Shown piece by piece: positions 43,964 through 54,900 of a stretch of DNA of 56,518 bases. How positions within the stretch are numbered: position 1 is the first letter of the stretch; each line of letters begins with the position of its first letter. The notes under the pieces were generated by a model that saw nothing but the letters and a program-made list of their open reading frames with translations, was not told the DNA's origin and did not search any database. Both the position numbers and the translations under genes were made by a program. This DNA comes from an uncultured Shewanella sp. (GTDB taxonomy: Bacteria; Pseudomonadota; Gammaproteobacteria; Enterobacterales; Shewanellaceae), in contig NZ_CANLKR010000032.1 in NCBI RefSeq assembly GCF_947491715.1, forward strand, positions 1 through 56,518, written 5' to 3'.

Positions 43964-46209
43964 CGTTTATCCTTTTCAATATAAGCATTCATGCTCTTTT
44001 TTTTATCGAAAAGACCAGTAGACTTATCATAATCAGAGGTTTTTAAAACAAAATTTGAAATTATTTGCAGTTCACTTATTACTCCCAGTAATGCAAACTC
44101 TGCATAACACTTCTTACTGTTCAAATATTCACCGTTGAAATCAATCAATGATGTGGGCAACTTATCTTCTATTTTCGATAACAAAGTACTTAACTTTATC
44201 TGAAAATCTAATATATTTTCTTCCACCCGTTTTTCAACATCAGATACCATTTCAGAGGCTTCCTCAATTAAATTAAAAAGTACCTCTCCATGATCAACAA
44301 AAATTTGTACAAAACGCTTTTTTTCTTGAAGACTCTCAAGGTTTTTGAAAACATCATAAACAGTAATAACTTGCAAAGATAATCGACTACAGGATAAGTT
44401 AACTTGCTGCATGTATTCTTCAATCATGGTACTTTTATGAAAGGTATGACTATAGTCATTAATAAGAACAAGGTTAGATTGCAAACTATAACGCACTTGA
44501 TTAAATTGCTTTTCTATTTCATCAACCTCACCATTATTAAACTCGATCAACTTTAATAAAAAGCCTTTAGCTTCAATCAATATATTAGCTGCTGAATCCC
44601 TAAATTGTTGACGTGGCTCTTGAGGCCAAACAAAATGAGCCACTAAAAATGAAATTGAAAAACCAATTAATGCTCCAATCAATCTTCCAAAAGTTTCATC
44701 TGGAGGACTTAATGGCAAAGCTTGACTACCAAATGTCATCGTCATACCAATACAAAATTGCACACCTGCATAAGCTGTTTTAGCAGAACCAGCAGCTAAA
44801 TAACTACCAAATAAAAAACCGGCCGCCATCCACACTATAAGTAAAATTAAATGATCTTGTGCACTGATAATGAATATACCTAAAATACTGTAAGTCGCAC
44901 CTGTAACGACTCCAAATATCCATAATGGTAATCTTAGGTGAATACCACCAAGATTAACTTGGGCTAGCATAACAACAATACTAATAACAAGATAACTACT
45001 CGCTGGTACATTAATTAAAAAAATATGAATAAGAAGGGCTAGCGTTATTGCCAACATCATCTTAATCGCGCTTTTCAAACTATCAAGCTGTAACGTTTTA
45101 ACATCCCTATTTAAATTATCTTTTATGTTTTTTCTATTCATAATTAAATAGGCCTCATGATCAACTTCTTTATTGAGGCTATCCATTAATACAGAAATAT
45201 TTTTATCCGCAGCACATATATGCACATAAATACCACTAAATTTATATGGTATTTTTATTTCATGCTCTGCCTCACTTTTTACACTATCAAGAACAAACTC
45301 TTCCCGTGGAAATTTATTCGCTAAACAACAATACATTACAACATCTAAGCGACGTACTAACGACATCATTTCAAAACCAACTTGTCGGCGTGCATCAATA
45401 TCAATCTCTTTATCATTGAACCTGATTAATACTGTTTCTATCAAACGAATATTAACCATTAAGTGTGATAAAGCATTGAATTGAATAAGCAATACTTGAA
45501 AATGAGGTATTTCATGACTCAAATGGTTCTTGCGTGTCTTAATTAATAATTCTAAATCATGAAGCATGCTCAATGTGATCGTAACGGGAATACGTTCAAT
45601 TGTTTCTTGTCGTAAAAAAGCTTCTGTATTTTGCTTTAACAAAAAAATATATTCTTCAATCAAACCACTATAAGCTTCCAATACATCTAAGCTTTTTGGC
45701 AATGGCCAAACCAACTGAGTTATAAACCAGAGGATCACTAAGCCTATCATAAACTGAACTAACCATTGAGTAGCAAAACCTTCCGTTGTTTCATAAGTTG
45801 AACTAGCAGTAAAGACAATTGTTACTGTCACAATAATAGAAAAAATGGCTGTAATTTGGTGTGGCCAGCGATTACGCATTGTTTCAGCAACCCAATATGC
45901 TTGAGCAAAGGTGATAAGCAAAGAAAAAAAGAAAAACAAATAAGGTTGTTGTGAGAATAAGTTAATACAAACACTCATTAATAAGACACTCAATAACACA
46001 CCACAAACCAGAGAAGTCCCTGCTGTATAAGATTCATCTTTAGAATAGAACATAAGAAACAAGGCAGGATAAATAGCAAAGAGGGTCAGAGGAAGTTGAA
46101 AAAAAGTCGCAAATAAAATAATCAATAAGAAAATTAGTGTGGCCCTAAGGGCATTAAACAACCTCATTTTTAACATATAACGATGTAGGCTACGAGATTG
46201 CTCCAACAT
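43960..46209 (-). CDS. FUSC-family inner-membrane efflux protein (AaeB/YccS-like)
   Basis: A 749-residue protein with two membrane bundles: residues about 15-165 and about 385-530, the latter opening the FUSC core. Cytoplasmic regions follow each. The membrane part of the second half contains GRLIGALIGFSISFLVAHFVWPQEPRQQFR, typical of AaeB/YccS. It acts with the downstream HlyD-type adaptor. Substrate probably an aromatic acid or another amphipathic compound; not determinable here. No regulator is adjacent. Confidence 0.88.
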   Translation of the reverse strand: MLEQSRSLHRYMLKMRLFNALRATLIFLLIILFATFFQLPLTLFAIYPALFLMFYSKDESYTAGTSLVCGVLLSVLLMSVCINLFSQQPYLFFFFSLLITFAQAYWVAETMRNRWPHQITAIFSIIVTVTIVFTASSTYETTEGFATQWLVQFMIGLVILWFITQLVWPLPKSLDVLEAYSGLIEEYIFLLKQNTEAFLRQETIERIPVTITLSMLHDLELLIKTRKNHLSHEIPHFQVLLIQFNALSHLMVNIRLIETVLIRFNDKEIDIDARRQVGFEMMSLVRRLDVVMYCCLANKFPREEFVLDSVKSEAEHEIKIPYKFSGIYVHICAADKNISVLMDSLNKEVDHEAYLIMNRKNIKDNLNRDVKTLQLDSLKSAIKMMLAITLALLIHIFLINVPASSYLVISIVVMLAQVNLGGIHLRLPLWIFGVVTGATYSILGIFIISAQDHLILLIVWMAAGFLFGSYLAAGSAKTAYAGVQFCIGMTMTFGSQALPLSPPDETFGRLIGALIGFSISFLVAHFVWPQEPRQQFRDSAANILIEAKGFLLKLIEFNNGEVDEIEKQFNQVRYSLQSNLVLINDYSHTFHKSTMIEEYMQQVNLSCSRLSLQVITVYDVFKNLESLQEKKRFVQIFVDHGEVLFNLIEEASEMVSDVEKRVEENILDFQIKLSTLLSKIEDKLPTSLIDFNGEYLNSKKCYAEFALLGVISELQIISNFVLKTSDYDKSTGLFDKKKSMNAYIEKDKR

Positions 46210-46366
46210 TCAATCCATGAAATCGATATCAATATATAAACAATAACACAAATTTCACATAATCAAAGGAACTAGCAGAAAAACCTCCTCAACAAAATAA
46301 AGGAGGTAAAGTGATCAATTCAATAGTAAATAATCTAAGATAACATTAAGCAATATACTGAATATG

Positions 46367-48337
46367 CTACTCTGTTTTAAAATTGGACACCCGTTCTGTT
46401 AACGTTTCACCTAATTTGGCCTGCTCTGTCGCATTAATTTCAACTTCTTTAGATAGCCCTGACATCATAGAAGCGGCATCACTAATAGAGACTATATTGC
46501 TACTGATATCTTCGGTCACTAAGTGTTGCTCTTCTGCGGCACTGGCAATTTGTGTGGCCATATCACGAATTTGTTCAACGGAAATTTCGATATTATCAAA
46601 CACTGTACTGACTTGCTCAGACAAATCCAGCGCCTGATGAGACTGCGTTAAATTAACATCCATATTTTTTGATACTAACTTTGTTCTTTCTGTTAGCATG
46701 CCAAGAATATGGTTAATTTCACCCGTTGAATCTTGGGTCCTTTTTGCAAGGTTCCTCACCTCATCAGCCACAACGGCAAAACCACGCCCCTGCTCACCGG
46801 CACGAGCAGCTTCAATCGCAGCATTTAATGCCAATAAATTAGTTTGCTCTGCAATTCCTTGAATTGTTAATAAAATATTATTAATATTTTCAGTTTCTTG
46901 TTCCAGTTCTTGGATCACTTGATTCGATGTTTGAATACTTAACCCGAGCGCTTGCACACTCTTGATACTGGTTTTAATGACGTCCTTACCATTTTGGGAC
47001 GCTTTTAAGCCTTCTTGAGACACATCGGCTGTATCGGCACAGTTTTTCGCCACTTCATTAGCGGTCGCCGCCATTTGAGTCACGGCCGTCACCACTTGCT
47101 CAATGGCGACAAGCTGCTCCCTAGAAGACTTAGCAACTTGAATAGCACTGTCATTGGCACGTCCGGACACACGATGAATATTGCCGGCATGATTTTTAAT
47201 TTCTTGGATCATACCCTGTGTTGTTGAGATAAATTGATTAAACCAATTAGCCAATTCACCGGTTTCATCTTTACTCTTAATATTTAAGCGGGCCGTCAAA
47301 TCACCTTCACCTTCAGCTAACGTCTTCAGCTCAACTTTCACTTCATTAATGGGGTCAACAATATGCTTAGCAAAAATGACTCCCAATAACACCAGTAAAG
47401 CAATTAACAAGCCACTGACAATCACAGTGATCCAAATAAGCTGATCCGCAGAGGAAAATATTTCATCACTTTGCTTAAAGCCGATAATTTTCCAACCTAA
47501 TGTGGGTGAGTTAACAATATTCGCCATATAATGCGTGCCATTGATATCCAAATCAACGACACCTGAATCTGTCTGTGCGATCGTTTGAAAGTAAGGAGCC
47601 TCAAAAGTCTTTAGTGCTTTAAAGTTATTCTCAGGATTATTGGCATCGATCAAAATATTACCGTTGCCCTCAACAATCATCAAAAAACCAGTATCACCAA
47701 ATTTAATTTTTTGAACCATTTCAGTCAGCGCTTTAACGGAGACATCAATGGCCACCACGCCTTCAAATTCATTTTTTTTATTTTTAAATGCTTTAAGTAC
47801 AGAAACATATACAGCATCATCGGGTTCCCAATAATAACCATCGATACGTTGAACTTGATAGTTACCCTTTTCACCTAAAGCGAACCAAGGCTCATTGCGA
47901 GGGTCCCAATTCTCATAGTCAGCTGTACCTGGCCACTCCAAATATTGTCCGTCCTTATTGCCCATATAGACGAAACCTAGCGTCGGATTATTTTGACCAA
48001 CCGCACTGAACAACTCGAAAATTTCTTGCTCTCGACCTCCATTAGCCATGGCCACTTGAGCAGGTTTTCGTTTTTCATTGAAATAAGTGCTTATCTCTCC
48101 TTGAGCAGCGGCACGCACAATAGGGCTATCAGCTAAAAAAGACACATTGTAACTGAGCACATCAAAAAAATTACTAAATGACTGGTCAATAATGGCAATA
48201 TCCACACTACTGGTCTGAATAAAATTCGTTTTAGCGTGTTTGATAACATTCTGCGATGTAATAACAGAAACGATTAATACCGGTAATAGTGCAATGGTTA
48301 AAAAGGCAAAGATAAGTTTACTACGGATCGTTAGCAT
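46367..48337 (-). CDS. Methyl-accepting chemotaxis protein with periplasmic dCache sensor
   Basis: A 656-residue receptor. Membrane segment 1 at about 7-29, a periplasmic Cache domain of about 270 residues (DENWDPRNEPWF and YYWEPDDAVYVSVLKAF are dCache_1 hallmarks), membrane segment 2 at about 300-323, HAMP at about 325-380, and the signalling domain with IAEQTNLLALNAAIEAARAG and GRGFAVVADEVRNLAKRT. dCache domains typically bind amino acids or other small metabolites; the ligand is unknown. No tetra-peptide CheR tether at the C-terminus. Monocistronic. Confidence 0.92.
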   Translation of the reverse strand: MLTIRSKLIFAFLTIALLPVLIVSVITSQNVIKHAKTNFIQTSSVDIAIIDQSFSNFFDVLSYNVSFLADSPIVRAAAQGEISTYFNEKRKPAQVAMANGGREQEIFELFSAVGQNNPTLGFVYMGNKDGQYLEWPGTADYENWDPRNEPWFALGEKGNYQVQRIDGYYWEPDDAVYVSVLKAFKNKKNEFEGVVAIDVSVKALTEMVQKIKFGDTGFLMIVEGNGNILIDANNPENNFKALKTFEAPYFQTIAQTDSGVVDLDINGTHYMANIVNSPTLGWKIIGFKQSDEIFSSADQLIWITVIVSGLLIALLVLLGVIFAKHIVDPINEVKVELKTLAEGEGDLTARLNIKSKDETGELANWFNQFISTTQGMIQEIKNHAGNIHRVSGRANDSAIQVAKSSREQLVAIEQVVTAVTQMAATANEVAKNCADTADVSQEGLKASQNGKDVIKTSIKSVQALGLSIQTSNQVIQELEQETENINNILLTIQGIAEQTNLLALNAAIEAARAGEQGRGFAVVADEVRNLAKRTQDSTGEINHILGMLTERTKLVSKNMDVNLTQSHQALDLSEQVSTVFDNIEISVEQIRDMATQIASAAEEQHLVTEDISSNIVSISDAASMMSGLSKEVEINATEQAKLGETLTERVSNFKTE

Positions 48338-48529
48338 TCAGCTCTCCTGCAATAGCTACGTAAATGGCACACCAAACTTTAACATATCCTTATACAGGAA
48401 AACTTAATTTTGCTAAAGTAATAAACAACTTAATATTATAAAACGTAAAAAATAACGCAAAAATGATCAGGTGTATTTACTATAACGTCAAAATATTCCA
48501 TAAACTGCGATTCTACCCACAATAAATAA

Positions 48530-48549
48530 AGCCCCAACAAACTGGGGCT
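48530..48549 (-). terminator. Terminator downstream of the small damaged gene
   Basis: AGCCCCA (48530-48536) pairs with TGGGGCT (48543-48549). On the minus strand it is followed by TTTATTTATT. It indicates that a minus-strand transcript ending here is or was real. Confidence 0.75.
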
Positions 48550-48579
48550 GATGAACAGAAAGATGATGACAAACAAGGC

Positions 48580-48732
48580 TTAGCCTTGTTTTTTGTTTTC
48601 TATGTTATCTTTATTTACATTATTCCCCTTCATTGCAGCCGCTTTTTGCTCATCCTCTTCAGCACGCTTGAGATCCTTTACACCAACAGTGCCAAACCAA
48701 AGAAAAAGGAGTCCAAAAGCTAAAATATAGCG
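48580..48732 (-). pseudogene. Small membrane-protein ORF without a start codon
   Basis: A 50-codon open frame beginning RYILAFGLLFLWFGTVGVKD and ending KKQG, with one membrane segment followed by a charged tail. The composition looks protein-like and a terminator follows. However, a TAA sits directly before the first codon and no ATG, GTG or TTG occurs before the middle of the frame. The original start was probably lost by a small mutation, or a frameshift lies upstream. I do not recognise the family. Confidence 0.45.
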
Positions 48733-48942
48733 TTAATAAAAATGAGGTAAATAAATTTTTATTGGTGTAATTTTTTTCATTGTTTGTTTATTTCTTCTTT
48801 TAGTTCATTTTTTATATTCAAACCAAGATAGAGCAACATCAATTGATGGCATCTAAAAAACCGACTGTACGCCTATTCAAACTAAAAAATGGCCAGCAAA
48901 ACTGACCACTTTTATTAAAGCTATTTTTAGTTTCCGTTCGCT

Positions 48943-50043
48943 CTACACTTCTACATCCATCGCGCCGCCAAGCGCCGATAAATGGCTCAGTACATCGGCG
49001 CTGGCTTTTTCCATTAAATCTAAATATTGTACCGCTTTGGCTTCATCACCTTGCTCGAGGGCATCCAAGGCTGAAATACCGTTTTGATGCACGGCCACAT
49101 GGGGTTTTTCTAATGCTCTGAAGTAAGACAGTGACGCATATTTCTGTGCCCCTTCCCCTTGATAATACCATTTACCTAAACGGCACATAGTATGGTCGGC
49201 GAAATCACTCATGGTTTTATTCGACATGCCTAACATGACTTTATACACTTCAAGCTTCCAAACGATATGATCCATCTTCACCGTTTGAATAAAACTTTTT
49301 GCCGTCGTATTACTGATCACTGCATACATTTGCTGAGAGACTGAGACCACTTCTTGAGTCGTACTTTGAATAGACTCAGAGTTTTCTCTGACGCTCAAGC
49401 TATTGATGCCAACATGACCAATACCTTCAACCACACTGTCCATACCTTGATTAATTTGGGTAATTAAAGAAGCGATTTCGTTCGTCGCATCCGCTGAACG
49501 TTTCGCTAATGCACGCACTTCATCTGCCACCACGGCAAACCCACGCCCTTGCTCACCAGCTCGAGCCGCTTCAATCGCCGCATTCAGCGCGAGTAAATTT
49601 GTCTGCTCTGTGATCCCTTGAATTAACGTAATAAAACCATTAATCCCTTCCGTTACGGTTTTCAAATCGGCAATAGAGCCAGACACTTTATCGGTATCAG
49701 TATTGATCACTGAGGTTGCATCCACAGTGGTATGCAACAAGTCTATAATATTATCAAATAATGAAATCGAACCCTTAAAATCATCTCGATTGACCACCAA
49801 AGAATTCGCTGAATCGGCAATTTCTTCTCGTATTCCAATGATCATATCCGCAGAGTTTAACCAAAGCTCATTAAGACCTTGCTGATGGGTTAACGCTTGC
49901 TTGCCCTCTGATATTTTTTGAGCCAATTCATCACTATTATCCGCTTTACTGGCTAATTCTTGCTTTAAAAAGGCAATCTCTTTGACTTGCTCTCTATTGA
50001 TACGCTCAAGATCTTCAATTTTTTTTGTGCTTCTAAAAAACAT
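48943..50043 (-). CDS. Soluble chemoreceptor with C-terminal CZB zinc-binding domain
   Basis: A 366-residue protein without membrane segments. An N-terminal coiled-coil (about 1-60) is followed by the MCP signalling domain (ITEQTNLLALNAAIEAARAG, GRGFAVVADEVRALAKRS) and a C-terminal CZB domain. The 3His-1Cys zinc site of CZB can be seen as His in VKMDHIVWKLEVY, Cys in CRLGKWYYQG and two His in EKPHVAVHQN. CZB receptors such as TlpD sense oxidants (HOCl) or zinc. It is likely cytoplasmic and signals to the CheA array or to a diguanylate-cyclase-linked pathway. Confidence 0.9.
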   Translation of the reverse strand: MFFRSTKKIEDLERINREQVKEIAFLKQELASKADNSDELAQKISEGKQALTHQQGLNELWLNSADMIIGIREEIADSANSLVVNRDDFKGSISLFDNIIDLLHTTVDATSVINTDTDKVSGSIADLKTVTEGINGFITLIQGITEQTNLLALNAAIEAARAGEQGRGFAVVADEVRALAKRSADATNEIASLITQINQGMDSVVEGIGHVGINSLSVRENSESIQSTTQEVVSVSQQMYAVISNTTAKSFIQTVKMDHIVWKLEVYKVMLGMSNKTMSDFADHTMCRLGKWYYQGEGAQKYASLSYFRALEKPHVAVHQNGISALDALEQGDEAKAVQYLDLMEKASADVLSHLSALGGAMDVEV

Positions 50044-51058
50044 TTCAATATTATCTCTATAGGGTTAAAGCTATTCACTCATTAAGCTCAACAAATACAC
50101 TTAACGTAATCCAACGGTCAGTGTGCAGTACAGTTCGAGTGATAATGAAAGGTAAAAGCCCTAAAATTCAACAAGCTTTCCTTTATTCATGTCAATTTTA
50201 AAAATGCTGAAAATCAAATTATTGACATCAGCACCCTATGTTTTTTATCCCATATCATCCCTTAAATACTCACTTTTATGGCCTAAAGAAAATTATTCTG
50301 TCAGGCTATCATCTTGTTCTAAGCAATTAATAAGTGGATAAAATATGAATCATCATTGCTTACAATGGACATGACACTAACCACAGACTGGCACTACTTG
50401 AAAATAATGGCATTAGGCTGCACTCGAGTCATGCTATTAGAAGTATAAGCGACCCAAAAAAACCAGAACTCGAACAAAAAAGTATCAAATTTAACAAAAA
50501 AAGCCATAACAATGCTCTCTAGCGAATAATTCAGCCCCTAGATCATTATTATATAAGATATTTTTTCACAAAAAATAAAAATAATTAAGATAAAAATACT
50601 GATATTAGAATCAAAGTCACATAAATATCTACTCAACTTTAGTTGACTATAAAGAGTTAACCTTTAGCAAGATCCGACTAACAACACCTCAATCAGATCA
50701 CAGCTGAGCCGTGGCAGCACTTTTGAAACACATTTCCCATCAAGGTTAAAAACCTGTCACTAACACGTCTACTGGGGCTAAATATAACACTCATTCTTGT
50801 TAAAAAAAGTCAGTACTGACGACTTAAAAAACTTCTAGTCCCAGATCATTGTATTGCACTCTGACCTATTGTACTCTTCGCACCACAAATAAAATAAATA
50901 ATAGCTTAAACGTGGACTTAATACTTTTGTCTGTTTTTTTACCCATATAAGTCCCAATAGATTATTCACTCTATTTTGAGTGGTAAGCATCTGATAGCGG
51001 CAAAACACGCACAATCAAAAATAGATAACGCATAAAATGGATAACTAAATAAGCCGCA
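50044..51058. other. Long intergenic region upstream of pfaR
   Basis: About 1 kb with no supported gene. A start-less open frame (about 50350-50522, plus strand; AYNGHDTNHRLALLENNG) has no ribosome-binding site or recognised family. The promoters of the CZB receptor (left end) and of pfaR (right end) must lie here; no FadR, FabR or other operator was recognised. Confidence 0.5.
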
Positions 51059-51919
51059 ATGAAAGCTAAACACCCCAACGCCACAACGACACCTGAAATG
51101 AGAACCTTCATTCAAGAGTCTACATTCAGCGTAAAACAGCTAGCCAAAGTACTGAATATCAGTGAAGCCACTGTGCGTAAATGGCGCAGACGAGACTCCA
51201 TTACAGAGGGATCAGCCACCCCTCATCACCTCAATACCACATTAACGCCATTACAAGAATTTGTGGTTGTGGAACTTCGCACGCAGCTTAAAATACCGCT
51301 GGATAAGCTCTTAAAAGCCACTCAAACTTTTATTAACCCAAACGTGTCTCGTTCAGGTCTCGCTCGATGCCTTAAACGCCATGGTGTCTCTCAATTAAAA
51401 ACGGTCTCTCAAAATGCATTACATGAAGATTATTGCAATCAATTACCGTTAATGAAAGACAGCCACTTAACAACCTACACACTCAACTCTGAAACATTGG
51501 CACAAACCTTAGGCTTGCCCAGTGCTAATGGCCGCGATGTGGTTCAAGTTGTGTCTATTATTATTCCCGCTCAATTAGGGCATTTACACCATCCAACCGA
51601 AGAAGATGAATGTGCAACACCTTGTGAACAAGCTATCGATACCAATAAACCCAGCTGTGTCTTTGTCAGTACCGATCCCACAAGTGACTGGCTATATCTC
51701 GATATATATCAAGGCTGCCACAAGCTGGCCGCTGAACGCTACATGACTTATGTGCTTAAATCAGGGCCCTTTCATTTACGTCGATTATTATCCCGTAATT
51801 ACCGTATTTTCTTGAAGCAGTTCCCCGATATGGCCAACACTCGCCAAAGCCTACTGGCTCACACAACGAATTCTAACATCGACGCAGACCGTTCTGCGAT
51901 CACTGGAGACTCAGTATGA
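51059..51919 (+). CDS. pfaR: PfaR, regulator of the polyunsaturated fatty acid synthase cluster
   Basis: A 286-residue protein. A helix-turn-helix at about residues 20-45 (FSVKQLAKVLNISEATVRKW) is followed by a second one at about 62-110 (LTPLQEFVVVELRTQLKIPL, NVSRSGLARCLKRHG), the order found in IS481-type transposases. The region from about 190 (SDWLYLDIYQGCHKLAAERY) resembles the transposase core, but the catalytic acidic residues are not apparent. PfaR is reported as an activator of pfaA expression in Shewanella and related EPA/DHA producers. Its stop codon overlaps the pfaA ATG by 4 bp (ATGA), so the two are translationally coupled. Start has only a weak Shine-Dalgarno. Confidence 0.88.
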   Translation: MKAKHPNATTTPEMRTFIQESTFSVKQLAKVLNISEATVRKWRRRDSITEGSATPHHLNTTLTPLQEFVVVELRTQLKIPLDKLLKATQTFINPNVSRSGLARCLKRHGVSQLKTVSQNALHEDYCNQLPLMKDSHLTTYTLNSETLAQTLGLPSANGRDVVQVVSIIIPAQLGHLHHPTEEDECATPCEQAIDTNKPSCVFVSTDPTSDWLYLDIYQGCHKLAAERYMTYVLKSGPFHLRRLLSRNYRIFLKQFPDMANTRQSLLAHTTNSNIDADRSAITGDSV

Positions 51920-54900
51920 GCTCAAAAAAAGATAACCCATCAAATGAGAAACACATGGATCCCCGTTTAAATAAGCGATTAAAAGATACGCCCATTGCCA
52001 TTGTCGGTATGGCCAGTTTATTTGCGCATTCACGTTATTTAGATCAATTTTGGGATCTCATCAGTGATCAAATTAATGGCATTACCGATGTTCCATCAAG
52101 CCATTGGCAAGCTGAAGATTATTTCGATACAAATAAGAGCACACCCGATAAGACCTATTGTAAACGAGGAGGCTTTTTACCCGAAGTCGACTTCAACCCA
52201 ATGGAATTTGGCCTGCCGCCGAATCTTTTAGAATTGACCGATACTTCACAATTGTTGTCTTTATTGGTCGCAAAAGATGTCTTAGCCGATGCGGGGATCA
52301 CCAGCACATCCGATAAAAATAATATTGGGATCACATTGGGTGTCGGTGGCGGTCAAAAAATCAGTCATAGTTTAGCCACCCGTTTACAGTACCCTGTTCT
52401 GAAAAAAGTGTTTAAAGAAAGTGGGATCAATGATAGTGACAGTGAAATGTTGATCAAAAAGTTTCAAGATCAATATGTTCACTGGGAAGAGAATTCTTTT
52501 CCTGGCTCGTTAGGGAATGTCATTGCAGGCCGAATTGCTAACCGATTCGATTTAGGCGGCATGAATTGCGTGGTGGATGCTGCCTGTGCGGGCTCTTTAG
52601 CCGCCATGCGAATGGCCATTAGTGAACTGGTTGATGGCCGCAGCGATGTGATGATAACAGGTGGCGTTTGTACTGATAACTCACCTTACATGTACATGAG
52701 CTTTTCTAAAACCCCTGCCTTTACCACCCAAGAAGTCATTCAACCCTTTGATATTGATTCCAAGGGAATGATGATAGGCGAAGGCATAGGCATGGTCGCC
52801 TTAAAACGCTTAGAAGATGCTGAGCGAGATGGAGATAAAATCTACGCTGTGATTAAAGGCGTGGGTTCCTCATCGGATGGTAAGTTCAAAAGCATCTATG
52901 CCCCAAGGCCAGAAGGTCAAGCAAAGGCCCTCAAGCGTGCTTATGATGATGCTGGCTTTGCCCCTCATACACTCGGATTAATCGAGGCTCACGGGACGGG
53001 CACGGCGGCAGGAGACGTGGCAGAGTTCAATGGGTTAAAAAGTGTCTTTAGTGAAGCCTGTGATAAAAAACAACATATTGCATTAGGCTCAGTGAAGTCA
53101 CAAATTGGCCATACAAAATCCACAGCGGGTACGGCAGGACTTATCAAAGCGGCATTAGCTCTGCACCATAAAGTGCTCCCCGCCACCATTAATGTCTCTC
53201 AGCCTAACCCCAAACTGAACATTGAAGACTCGCCTTTTTATCTCAATACGCAAACACGCCCTTGGTTACCTCGAGTGGATGGCGCGCCAAGACGAGCAGG
53301 GATCAGCTCCTTTGGTTTTGGCGGCACTAACTTTCATTTTGTGCTGGAAGAATACCAACAAGAACATAAGAGACCTGAGCGAAATGAAAAAACGGAGGCG
53401 GTGAATGGCTATCGCCAGCGCCGAGTCGCACAAACCTTTTTGTTTAGCCAACCCACTCGCGATTCACTGCTAGAGCAATTAACGCAAGTACGAGCCGATG
53501 CGAAAAAAAACCAGCATGTCCTTAATGTCATTGCTGATAGCTACTCCTTTAGAAAACTTGAGCCCACACATCCTCGAATAGGTTTTGTTGTCAATAATCA
53601 TCAAGATTTGATTGAAAAACTCACCCTCGCTATCGGTGAGCTCAATCAAAATGAAACAACGCACTGGATCTTGCCTCAAGGCATTAGTTTTCGCGCGGCA
53701 GCCTTAGTCGACCCCCATAAAGAAGCCACGAAGGCTTCAGGCAAGGTCGCCGCTCTCTTTGCAGGTCAAGGCAGCCAATATACAAATATGGGCTTAGAGC
53801 TAGGCTGTCACTTTCCTGAAGTTCGTCAGCAATTTGCTTTAGCCGATAGCATGTTTAGCCAGCACAATCTTGACCCCGTTTCACAACAAGTTTTTCCTCG
53901 CCCAGTGTTTAATAAACAAGATGAGAAAGCACAAACCGTCAATCTCACTCAAACACTTTATTCTCAAAGCGCCATCGGTGCGCTCTCTATGGGGCAATAT
54001 GACTTACTGACACAAGCAGGATTCAATGCTGACATAGTCGCGGGTCATAGCTTCGGTGAGCTCAGTGCCTTATGTGCCGCAGGCGTCATTAAGCGCGACG
54101 ACTATTATCAGCTGGCGTTTGCTCGAGGGCGGGCCATGTCTCAAATTCCTGGCGACATGGATGCCGGTAGTATGGCCGCAGTGATAGCTCAGCAAGCAGG
54201 CGATTTACCCCAAATCCAACGCTGTCTAGACAATATCAAAGGCGTTGACATTGCCAATTTCAACTCGCCAACCCAATATGTCATCGCAGGAGAAAAACAC
54301 GCGTTAGAAAGTGCGACACAAGCGCTGAAAAGCTTAGGCTTTAAGGTGATTCCATTGCCCGTTTCAGGGGCATTTCACACACCACTTGTCGCCCATGCTC
54401 AAGCCCCCTTTGCAAAAGCCATTGATAACGTCAGTTTCACTAAACCTCAACGACTGCTTTTTAGCAATAGCACAGCAAAAGCCTACAACAAGAATGCCAA
54501 CAGCATTAAAGCGGGCTTTAAGCAACATATGCTGCAACCCGTCAACTTTAGCCAGCAAATTGAAGCCATGTATCATGCTGGTGCGCGGGTTTTTGTGGAG
54601 TTTGGTCCTAAAAACACACTGCAAAAACTCGTATTAGAAACCTTAGCCGACAAAAAAGATGAATGTTGCGTTGTGAGTATTAACCCCAAAGCCAGTTTTC
54701 ATCATCACCAAAACAGCGATCAACAATTACGTCAAGCCGCCATTGAAATGGCTGTTGCTGGGATCACTTTAGAGACGCTCGATCCTTACCAAGCCCCGAC
54801 ACGTCAGCCAGAAAAAGTTACGCCCATGACCATCAAGTTATCGGCGACAAACCACATCAGTCAAGCCACTGAAGACAAAATGGCGCAATCATTAAGCACT

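Larger units (their letters stand above)
48338..48942. other. Intergenic region between two chemoreceptor genes
   Basis: About 600 bp. It contains a terminator-like hairpin at 48530-48549 and a small, apparently damaged membrane-protein gene at 48580-48732 (both minus strand). The remaining sequence is AT-rich without clear sites. Confidence 0.5.

Noticed and set aside
50350..50522. Plus-strand open frame AYNGHDTNHRLALLENNG in the pfaR upstream region
   Set aside because: It begins right after a stop with no start codon or ribosome-binding site and matches no family I know; may be chance or a remote gene relic.
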